A stretch of 64,000 bases of DNA, from NCBI RefSeq assembly GCF_043641665.1, contig NC_092203.1, positions 7,052,067-7,116,066 of the forward strand. The letters are read 5' to 3'. The translations under genes were made by a program, and so were the position numbers. The stretch is from Enoplosus armatus. Taxonomy: Eukaryota; Chordata; Actinopteri; Centrarchiformes; Enoplosidae. Under the pieces are notes generated by a model that was given only the letters and a program-made list of their open reading frames with translations, did no database searches and was not told the origin of the DNA. This document shows, one piece after another, positions 51,675 through 62,362 of the stretch. Positions within the stretch are counted from its first letter, which is position 1; each line of letters opens with the position of its first letter.

Positions 51675-51697
51675 TTGCAGTGTGGCTCCACTCCCAT
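51644..51697 (-). other. gpbar1: Upstream ORF overlapping the gpbar1 start
   Basis: Within the coding exon, 23 nt upstream of the gpbar1 ATG, another ATG (51697) opens a 17-codon frame (MGVEPHCKWEEVCRFHR) in a different phase. It overlaps the first gpbar1 ATG. Its TGA (51646-51644) is embedded in the ATGATG of gpbar1 codons 10-11. Its effect on translation is an inference. Confidence 0.6.
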
Positions 51698-54039
51698 CAA
51701 GGTACAGCGACCCTGGGAGGGAGAAACATTGTTAGAGTGGAGGGCTACATTCATGAGAGCTACATGTATTATATCAAGTGAACTGAGAGCTGTTTGTTGT
51801 TGCTCGACAAGCATAAACAGGCTTGGAGAATCTTGCAGAGGAAATGCAATTGAGCTGAGATGAAAAATTAGATTCAATAGAAAACGTAGCAGGCGGTGGA
51901 GCAGAGTGGATTATCAGTAATGGATAGCAGAATCAAACCAAACCAGAAAGAGAGGAGAAACTGCAACCCCTTGAAAGCCAATTTATGTTGAATAAAAGCT
52001 ACAATCTCACAGTTTAACATTCAGTTAAGATCAAGCTAATTCCAGAGTTCAAGAGTCAACTCAAGCTACCATCACAACAAACTATAAACAACTACCATTG
52101 GGAATAAACTGCTTGGAGTAAAGGCAGCATGTTGCCAAGAGCATGATGTTCAACCACAAGAGGGAAAAGACGTTGACCAGATTTCAGACTGTTCTCAAGT
52201 GGAGAGCCAGATGATGATGATTTATTCTCACTGCATCCAGAGGGATGAGGAGGAGGTTAGCACGCTGTTTTTCCAACAAATTAACCCTTTCCCTCTTGTT
52301 TTGTCTGTTAAAGCCCCAAGAAGAATGATATAGAATGTCCTTTGTCCAATGGACTGCCAATAAAGACAAACATAGAAACATATAACACTTGCAACACAAC
52401 AACTATACCCTGCAGTGTTCCTGTCTGTCATCTCCAGACCACTGAAACAAACTGGACCCCTTTGTTCCCCACAGCCGAGATAAGAGCACGTGTTGATGGA
52501 CGCGAGGCCACAGTCATTCAATAATTCATCAGCTGGGACTCTGGAGTTACACCCCCCTTTTGTGTCTGTTATATTTTAGAAAGTGGTACATGTCCTGGAG
52601 ATAATGTCAGTTTATGGTCAGGTATATTACAAGTAAGTATATTACACATAGTTTTATGTCTATATGCTTTATGATTACGCTTTATTATGTGTGGTTATCT
52701 CCCTGTTTACATCAAGCTTTATAATAGATGTTAAGCATAAAACACTAGTATTATTTGCAGCTGTGCAACACTCGTTTATATGCACATTATATATGATAAT
52801 GACGTTAAAAGTAAATACTGTAACATGCCAGTATTTCCAATGTCCACATACATTAAATACTATTTACAGGCAAGCTCAATGAAGGGAATTTTATAGCATC
52901 AAAGTCCTGTTACAGTTTCAGCAAATACTGTCTTTAAGGGTCTTTAAAAAGTGAATACACAGAAACAAATTGGCTTTTCAACATTAAATGGAATTTTAGG
53001 GCTTAATTTTATGCTTTGTTCCTGGTTATGTTGCATTTATCTGTACGTTTTTTTCCCTGAAATGTATTTTAAAACCATTTTCCACAACTTTATGCAGTGA
53101 AATGGTGCGTCACAATAGTGACAATAGTTCATGTAATGTTGAAACTGATGCTTAAAACATATCACCAGAAATACATAATGATCAGTTGCAAAATACGAAC
53201 GTTTTGAAACAAAAGCAAACAAAACTTTTAAGACTTTTACCTTTTTGGGATGAACAGTCCGGTCATGTATCCTTTGACAAAGGAAATGCAAATAAAATAC
53301 AACTTCTTATTACTGTCCTGATAACTTCAAGCCGGTTCCCCTGCATGTCATACCCACGAGCAGAAGCACCAGCAAGGTGCAGCCTCCACCACAAACTGCA
53401 GGAGCTTCTTCTGGCTGTTCCTCTCAGATACTTTAAAGGGGAAGTGCACTCTGAAGGAGGAGGAGGGAGGAGGTGATACTGTATATCTGTCTTTTCCTGA
53501 GTGGTGGTCGCTGGTCACGCTGACGATGAGGAGGCAGCAGTGTCCAGTAACCCTTGACCTACTAACTTTCTGCTCTTCTTCTTTATACTCTCTCTCGTTC
53601 ATCAGCCCCTTGCAGATGTTTTTCACCACTGTCCAGGGGAAAGCTGTTATCACTGCAGCCTGAAACTGATAAGCAAACATTCCCGGCATCTGTAGGCTTG
53701 GCATGTGCTTTGGTTTCACACCCTCCATGATGGCCCCCAGACGCTTCAAAACTACTTCTGTAACGTGTATCATACTTATTTTTATTCCTCAACTAAATGT
53801 TCAGTTAGACAATGAGGGAAGTGAAAACGACGTTTCCTCTGTTGCACATTTACAAGCCCAGAAGGAGAACTTTGAGCAGCATACAGTCTCTCGTCCCTCC
53901 AAGAAGTTTACAAACACTTTTTAGCATATTTTAGCTCTTTCAGTTGAAAAATAACATTGTTTTTCAAAATATTTAGAAGCTGTACAGACACCACTTTCTT
54001 TAGCAATGAGTTCAGAGATAGTGTGTAGTTCAAACACGC

Positions 54040-54250
54040 CTACCAACACCTCTACAGCTCACTAATTAACACTTGTATCTTGTTTGTTTAATTCATATAC
54101 AAACAGACATATAAAAACAACAAGTTGTGGTTTTAGGAGTATTACTGCGCAGTGACTCGTAAGCTAACGTTAGCTAACTGCTAGTTGTAAGCTCTCAACG
54201 TAAAGCGTAACTCTCAGCAAGAAAGTGAATAAGCATATTTCCCAAAATAT
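54040..54250 (+). repeat. Fragment of the foldback interspersed family
   Basis: CACCTCTACAGCTCACTAAT, TTGTTTGTTTAATTCATATA and CAACAAGTTGTGGTTTTAGG match the family also seen at 38600 and 49031. The end CAGCAAGAAAGTGAATAAGC with ATTTCCCAAAATAT is its terminal block in inverted sense. Confidence 0.5.
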
Positions 54251-55846
54251 GTTTGTTTGTTTAAATACATGTCAAAAACAAATCATATACACAAGCACAT
54301 TCATTAATTTTTATTTAACACAAGGAAATGTATATTATTGCTGCTTTGAGTTTTAGAAACACTCAACTTTCAAAACTTCCTCTACATATACATTTACTTT
54401 GAGCCGCCTTCTGTGTAAATCTTTTGCATTTATTTATATTTTTAACACTGCACTGGTGTTAAAAGTCACTTCAGTAGTTAATCTGATTCTGTCAGTATGT
54501 CTGACACTCTCTGTAAAGCGTGTCAGGTAGGCTACAGCCCTGCCACGTAGGTTAAAACAAATGCTACGACATATTTGCTCGTGACCTGAACGTTTACATA
54601 CAACAGTGTGTACGTCTGAATTCATAACAGCTGTCACACACGTCTCATGTTTAAACACAGCGTTGGATGGAGGGCCGGTGGTGACCTGTTTTGTTAGCCA
54701 AACACGGAGGACTCCTTCACTGATAGTCTGGAGCAGACCTGGTGCTGGTAGAGATGGACGAGCCCCCGTCAGATAACGGTTTTTAAACAGAAACGTTCCT
54801 CAGCCTGGGAGTGTCTGGAAAGACACTGCACAGGGAGGACAAGCTGGACATGAAACCACAACATCTTCACATTACAAAGGAGAAGACGGAGCGTCTTGGC
54901 TTTCCCGGAACACCGGGTCCTATTCAACAGTACATCAATGATATAATCTTGATTTTTTTTATACACAGTGGAAAAATGTAATGTAATATGATGAATTAAA
55001 GGCACATTCAGTCATCCGCGGACCTCGGCTGGCAAAGGAGATCAAAGCCTGTAAGTCAAGCTAACATTAGCTAAAACGTGTTTCACCTCTTCCTTGCTTG
55101 ATACTGGGTTTCCTGGAAATCAAATAGGTGGGATTTATTTATATATATATTTTGTTTTATTCCAAACAGATCAGAAAGTGAGCCACAAGTTGTGGAGTAA
55201 AACATATATTTTTTGCCACTTTAAAATCATTAAAACATATTAACATTTTTAATCAGTTATTGTTTTTTTTTTTCCTGAGTAAGTTTTTGTGATGTATTTT
55301 TAACATCACTTGCCTCCTCTTCCTCCAGACATGTTTACCTTGGCACCAGCACCTGTCTCCCTCTGCTCCATCAATTTGTTGGGCATCTGTTGTCAGCACA
55401 GGAGCCCTCAGAGAATATGAGCTGCGTTTTAATAGATCAGGCTTTGGCCCCGTCGAGGTGTAAAGGTGCTAATCCTTTAGGCCACTCCTAGCCTTTGTCT
55501 TCACGTACACTGACCTTTGAGGCCAAACACACTGCTGTGACAGATGAGGAAAATATCCTGCTGCCACTGAACGCCACACTTGACAGGTGTTATTTACCCC
55601 CTGTCGTTAGTTGAGCCCTATTTGCGTTAATTCTTCTGAAACACTGTTGAGTTTTGTGCAACATGAGGATAAAGGGAGACTTTTTAAACTTACATATAAC
55701 TCAAAAATAGGAAGACATCCATAATACTCTAATTATTCAGCGTCCAAATCCATTCCAACACAGCTCCAGATAAGGAAATATGCACGTCTTTCTTTTATTT
55801 TGTGCTTCATCTTCTGGCCATAAGCCACTAAAGCAGCAGTGTTTTT

Positions 55847-55881
55847 ACAATGCCTGCAAGTGTACTTCTTGCAGGCATTGT
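55847..55881. repeat. Perfect 14-bp hairpin with 7-nt loop
   Basis: ACAATGCCTGCAAG (55847-55860) and CTTGCAGGCATTGT (55868-55881) are exact reverse complements around the loop TGTACTT. It is not part of any repeat family recognised in this window. Confidence 0.9.
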
Positions 55882-56145
55882 TTGTGCATGCAAGTGTTTT
55901 ACTGCCTTCCTGTCTGCATGAGTTATGCATGTACACATAGACACATATAATGACTGTGTGAGCTGAGAATCCAGGTACAAGGAAGAAGCACTTGTGCACA
56001 GGATACCGATGTTTTTCAGCTGAGAGGAGAGGATGATGACGAGAATAAACGGGTACAACAATAGAGTTTAAGGAAGAGAGGTTTTGGCCTTGAAAGAAGA
56101 CAAGGGAGCAGGGAGGAGTGCAACAGAGGAAAGGCAGTTTCCTCT

Positions 56146-56166
56146 CTGGTCTGGTCTGGTCTGGTC
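56146..56166. repeat. (CTGGT)4 short tandem repeat
   Basis: Four pentanucleotide units in tandem within the gpbar1-aamp intergenic region. Confidence 0.9.
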
Positions 56167-57812
56167 TTTATCAGGGTCTGGGTGACCAATCAAAGCACTG
56201 ACTCCTCACCCCTGATTTTCATTACCACTAATACAAGGGATTACACACCAGACAGTTGCAGTGAGCCATTGCTGAGGCGTTTCTTTGCGTAACCTTCCAC
56301 CAGAAGCATAAAGTGCAATAATGTTGTGACCTTTTCATTTAACAGGCTCTCATACTTTGACACACACAGATACATATGTCAGCAAACACTCAGTCACACA
56401 TAAATACGTCCAGCAGCTTGGCCTGTATTAAAGCACGGACATAGCAACAAGCAACAAAGTGGCTGGTGAGCTAATGTTTCCTGATTGTAAGAATTATGAG
56501 TCAGGGCAGTAAAGCGTCCTGATTGCTCTATTTTGCAGTCAACAACATCCACTTGTTTCATAGAAAGCATAATTGCTCGACAGAGTTACACATAGTCTGA
56601 GTGGATCTGCTGGGTTCATGTTTTACTTCATTCATACAAATTGGACCCTTATCATGAGGAAAAATGAGGATTCCGTGTTTTTATTTGCTTCGCTGTCACT
56701 GATGAAGTCTAGTTTGTTCTGCTATAAAGCTTAAAGCACATTTTAAGTCAGAAATATAACTGATTACATTCATAAATAATACTATTGGAAAAATAAATTG
56801 AAAAAATGAAAAAAAATAAATATAAAGCTTCCAATCAGTTCACAAAATAAAACATTTTATAACTTTTTATTTTAGCCATTTTTGCTTTTATTTTTTACTG
56901 CCTTTTGTCACTTTTGGAGCTCCATGTTAATCATTGTTTGTAGTGTAGTGCAGCACTGAAACTCAATAATACCATGAAAAACATTCACATCAATGTGTTA
57001 CAGTGGAGTAAACTTACAGACAGGAACATGATCATGTTAAAAATATGTTTCTTGTCGGTCAAGTCCCACCGGTGGCTTTGGTGCCAGTTCTGTTTCACGT
57101 GGCAGGAAAGAATTAGTCTTATTTAAGATCAATCTATTTAAAGTTGGTCTCACAGAACAAAGGAAACAGATATTTGTCATTGCAGTGAGAAGACAAGAGG
57201 ACATACGTGGTACTCAACAGGAGTAATGACTTGTGGATGATTTTAGAGCTGGAGGCACCTTGGGCTAAAGATGAACTGATCTATTAAATGATAAAAACAT
57301 TAAGTAGTTGGGCTTTTCTAAATTAAGGCCAGCCGCTTCGACAGCACTCATCACCTTCACATTTACAGTTGTTGTTTTTTTATCATTAATCATACCTAAG
57401 TGGTGGTTTCTGCATGATCTACTTCCTTAATCGTCCTGACTCAACTCCTCCCTTTACTCATATCTGATAAAATAAATAACATGGATCCGAGTTAAAGCTG
57501 AATCACATGATAGTCTAAACAAGGAGAGAGCCCACTTAAAATTCACAAAGATTTCACAGCATCTTTTTCTCAGCCCTCCTCCACATGTCACTATGACCCA
57601 CAAAATTACCACTTTCATCCACAAGTATGAGTTTCATCTTCATCTTATCTAAACTGATATACACAGACCAAAATAGACGCAAGTGTAAACAGTTTGCAGA
57701 TGAGAGATGCAGATGAGGTCTTGTTTTAAGAGGTGGGGGTGGACATTAGTCACAAATGACTCGAGTCCTTGGCTGAAAAGGAATTCATGGTTACCCAGAA
57801 GAAAGTAGATTA

Positions 57813-57818
57813 TTTATT
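57813..57818 (-). terminator. aamp: Possible poly(A) signal of aamp
   Basis: TTTATT on the plus strand is AATAAA on the minus strand, about 500 nt past the aamp stop codon. Other variants closer to the stop cannot be excluded. Confidence 0.45.
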
Positions 57819-58313
57819 GTTCTGTATTTACACTTGAGTTTACAGCAACAAATGTGCCGAGATAATTCCTGACTGAACAGCTGGAAGACCACACACACAT
57901 CCTCACGGGGTGAACTAGGACTAAACTCACATTAAGGAAAAAATGATGATCAAGACCAAAGAAAAATTCCTTGTTTTTGTCTTTTGTTTTATCTCTGAAA
58001 CATTTTGGACAGAACATTAAAAGGGATGTCAAAGGCAAAGGACATTGTAATATATCACTCTTTGAATTTAGAAAACTGCTTTTTTCCTCTCAGTTTAGAT
58101 GTCCTTGAATTAGCTTAAACATCTGCCAATGAAGCACAACTGAAATACTACAATCCTACTGAAGCAGGTCAGATAAGATGCTGAGACCACACATTTTAAA
58201 ATCCTGAGGAGATGGGAAACATGTTCTCCAGTATTAGAGAACAACAAGTCTGATCATCAAAAGTCTCTGCTATTTTTCCTGAAATATTTCCTCTCCTCTT
58301 CTTCCTGCTCTCT

Positions 58314-61300
58314 TTACCGATCAGGTCTTTGAAGGCAGAAGACTTTCGCCTGGTTGTCTCCTGAAGCGGTTACTGCAAGCGACGCTTCCCTGCAGAAGAG
58401 ATGGACCACAGCCTCAACATCAATATATATCTATATATATCCATAAACTGTGACAGTTGAAATAATGAAATAACAGTCTCTACAAGGAGAGATAGAGCTT
58501 TGCTGCACCTGTTGATGGTGAAGTTGAGGATCTCTGCAGTGTGGCCGCGGTACTCAGACACCATATTGCCAGAGCGAGCGTCCCATAAGCGCAGCGCTCC
58601 GTCTAAGCAGCAAGTGGACACCACAGAAGAAGACTCTTCCCAACGCAGGTGAACGATGCCAGCCTGGAGGAACACAGACAGGAAGTTTAGGTGACAAGCT
58701 GTGAACAACTAATTTTAAAACTGGTTAGGAAGCTAATCATTGTATCTGGTTTGCTAACAGCTGGTTAACATAGCGCAGCATTTAGTAGCTAAAGAGCAAC
58801 ATATTTCCCTCAGGAGTTGGTGGAGACCAAAAACAGAGCTAAGAGAGTGAATATTGGACTTAAATTCATCAGGTGACCAGAAACACAGCTCCAAATAAAT
58901 AATAATGTTGCTCTGTAACAGCTGGATGTGTAAATAAGACCAGAAGTGGCTGCTAGGAGTTACAGTATAGAGTTGAGACAAGTGAGAATCCTTTGCGGTA
59001 TGCTTGTAGAACTAAACTAAACTAAACACACCCAAAGTCTCCGTCTTTCTGCTGCCTGTTACCTCATGTTGGCACCTGTGCCTCAGGACCTGTGCTGAGA
59101 GGTCGTATATGGCCAGAGTCCCGTCCAGGTACGCCACAGCTACGAGAGGCAGGCTGGAAAGGATAAGACATATGAAACCTTGAGTAGAAGAACTGTTGAG
59201 TAGAAGCATACTTTCTCTTATGAAGCTCAGTTCATATGTGTAGTACAACGGGTTAATTGTTCTTAATAGGGTACTCCAAAATAAACAAACCACAGTCCCT
59301 CTCACGATGACTTAGAGCTAAGGACTCAGCTACTGGGACAAACAACTTATAAAGCCACTAAATGGCCTTCCAATCCTTCAAAGCGTGATGAAAAGGCCTT
59401 ACTGATGCTCAACTTAGAAAAAAAAAAAGACTTTTCTTATCTTCTTTATCACACACCTGCCCTTCAGGACTGAAGTGAAGAAATAGGCTCCTAATTCAGA
59501 TCAGACAAAAGCCATGTTAATTAACCTGATTAGAAGCTTGAGGCCCAAAGTCCTGGCTACACATTGCATATTTTGTCAAAGGTATTAAATTTACAATCAT
59601 CTGAAGCAGGAATTAGCAGAAAATACTCCAATTTTAAAAGCTGTATCCACTAAGCAGCAAATGTTTTTGCTTGTTTTGTTTTAATGGTTTCAAAATGATT
59701 ACATAGTGGCTCCTGGATTCTGCAGTCTGAGGTCTACTTCATCTCTACTTCAGTCAGCGACATGTGAGGTCTAATTACATCAAGTAGCTGGTGACTTCCA
59801 CCAAAGTTTACAATGCTTCACAACTCACATGTTGCAGAATCCCACAGATTCGACAGAGTTGGATTCTTCCTCGTCTTTTGATCCTTTTGCTTTACCTGCA
59901 TCCACAGAGAACGACCCGACCACCTATAAACACACAAAACACGGAGATTGGAAGCTGATAAAGAACACTTAAGTCTTACAAATAACAACAGGATAATGTT
60001 TCACATCTTTCTTTTCTATCTTTTATTACGTCGTTCTGACACCCACCTTGCCTGTGGCAGTGTTGATGAGCTTGGCACAACCGTCCACTGAACCCGTCAG
60101 CACCAGAGAGCCGTCCTTGTTATACGCCAGACAGGTCAGCGCCCCCTTGTGTCCATCCTGACCTGTTGAACGAGACAAAATCATCAATGTAACAGTGATG
60201 TGGATCTTCCAGACACTTCTCAAACAAAGATTGTCAATCCCTGCTTTTGCCTGTTCTGTTGGGCTGTAACTCTGTATTTGATTAATGTCTGATACAGTTA
60301 TAGTCTTTTATTTATTGTTGTCTTCTGTTTGAATACAACTTTGTAGCTATGTTGGGAGAAACCATTTAACCTCTTTTAACTCATCACAATAAATGCCAGA
60401 ATGACTTTCCTATTGGGGTTGGAGCAGCAGAGTCACTTCCTCTGACATGTTCTTATCTTGAAAATAAAAAATCTCTGCATCGTTGCTCCTCAGTTTTCCT
60501 ATAAATGCATTTCTCTCTTGCGTGATCTCTCTATCAAGTTCCGACACCTTAGAGCTGCCAGACTCACCTTTAATGACGTGGACGGCGTTTCCCTGCTTCA
60601 AATCCCACACGCGTACCGTTCCATCCTCATAACCCACCACAGCCCGTTTACCTGCAGAAAAACAGAAAGAACAATAATTTAATATTTTACTCCAAGACTT
60701 TTGAGGTTTGTTTTATCGTGTGTTTTGGGGCTGTATTAATCAAGAGTATGTAAATAGAGATCAATAAGTGGGGAAAAAAGGTAAAAAAATAAAACAAAAA
60801 AAATTCTGCTTCTGGTAGACGAGTTACACCAGAAAAAACATGACTATGTGTCTTGTTATCCCGTCTCTCACCATCAGGGAGGACTTTGCCGCTGGTGGCC
60901 TGGCATGCAGAACTCTGGAAGGTTTTACAGTCTCCTGAAGGGATCTTCCACATCCACACGTTGCCGTCGTCTGTTCCCGCCAGCAGCACCGGAGCGCAGG
61001 GATGCCACTCCAACCACTGAGAAGGAAGCAGGGCAGACAACCACACATTAACAGCTACTTTACACACAGATTATTACCCTCTAATTTCCACTGCAGCCTC
61101 CTACTAGTGACCAATGAACAGATGTTATAATTATCATGGTTTGGGTGCCTTGCTAAAGGGCAACTCAGCAGTTGCGGTTGAGGAAGGGGAGAATGTCTGA
61201 TCGTTCACTTCCTCCACAAGACCACAAATTCTCAGCTTCAGCAGTCACCCTCTCTTATTTCCTCGTAAATTCCTTCAGCCGCAATAAAAGACTGTATACA

Positions 61301-62362
61301 AGTGCTTACAGATGCACAAATACACACTCAGGCTGACGCAGTATTTTTGATTCAGACTCTTAAACACACAGTCTCTGTGTTGAAGCCCTTACCTCCAGAT
61401 CACCCACTTCGAAGGACCAGATCTCCTCTTTGGTTTCTACTTTCCAAACTTTAATCATGCCGCTCATGTCACCTGAAGCCACCATGGAGGAGTCATGGCT
61501 GAACACGGCACACGTCACAGAGTCTTTATGGCCTGTGGAGACAAAAGGACAAAAATTACTTTAGTAGATTCCGCATTTTTATTTTTTTATGAATTATATC
61601 AGTGTCACACAGATCATTTTTAGCTGTGGTGTCATGTAAAAAGCTACAGATTAACACCAAGAAAACTGTATACAAATTGTCTGTAGGTGTAACTACTGGA
61701 AAGAGTAAACAAAAGGATTCAAACATGCTGCATTGAACACTCACCTGTGCACTCCAACAGAACTTCTCCGTCGCTCACCCTCCAAACATAAGCCTTGTCA
61801 TCCTCTCCTCCTGTTACAGCCAAGCTGTTTGTCGCAGGATCCAAACTCACGCAAAACACTGAGCCTGGACAGAGGGGAGGGAAGAGCTATTTAAAAGTTA
61901 AACAGACTGAATCTCCCTGATAATGAGTGCAAAAACCCAAGGCAACATGCTACCTGTGTGTTTGGAGAAGGTGAGCTCGCTGTCATCTTGCTCCGCCTCA
62001 GCTTCCATCTCATCCTCAGTCTCCCAGCCTTCATCATCTGCGTTTCCAGGGTCTTCAAAGTCAACGTCCTCCAAGTCATCAGCCAAGTCATCTGGGAGAA
62101 AGGAAGAAAGGTAAGGTGATGATTATAGGGGTCTTTCAGCTGGAAAACGCCCCAACAAGTTCAGTTTAGTTAATCACTGAAGTCTAATAACAGCTACCAA
62201 ACACAGCCGACACTGTTTGTCACAGGTGAGGCAAAAGGTAAACGTTGACTTGATAACAGTTTTCTACTCACCGGGACCAGGCTCCGTCTCGTTTAGGTCG
62301 ATGACTTCAATAATTTCCTCATCTCCGTGGAGCTCAATTTCATTTCCCTCCGGGTTATCCAT
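58314..62362 (-). CDS. aamp: Angio-associated migratory cell protein (WD40 repeat protein)
   Basis: This is a complete 416-aa protein in eleven exons: 62362-62272, 62091-61954, 61864-61745, 61532-61393, 61016-60872, 60651-60568, 60162-60047, 59923-59829, 59153-59063, 58663-58509 and 58389-58314 (1251 nt). The acidic N-terminus ([19 protein letters not shown], then a long Asp/Glu run) precedes about eight WD repeats: [84 protein letters not shown] and SGDNQAKVF. It ends CLQRPDR, like human QRPDR. AAMP is linked to cell migration and to ribosome assembly (as the relative of yeast Sqt1, from memory). It is slightly shorter than human (434 aa), mainly in the acidic region. The gene order matches human 2q35. 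Confidence 0.97.

Larger units (their letters stand above)
51713..58313. other. 6.6 kb between gpbar1 and aamp
   Basis: There is no gene that I can name. The left end contains the gpbar1 5' side. Contents include an unassigned minus-strand frame at 53348-53773, a foldback-family fragment at 54040-54250, a perfect hairpin at 55847-55881, a short CTGGT repeat at 56146-56166 and the aamp 3'UTR (poly(A) signal at 57818-57813). The 55280-55660 stretch is GC-balanced non-repetitive DNA, possibly regulatory. Confidence 0.5.
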
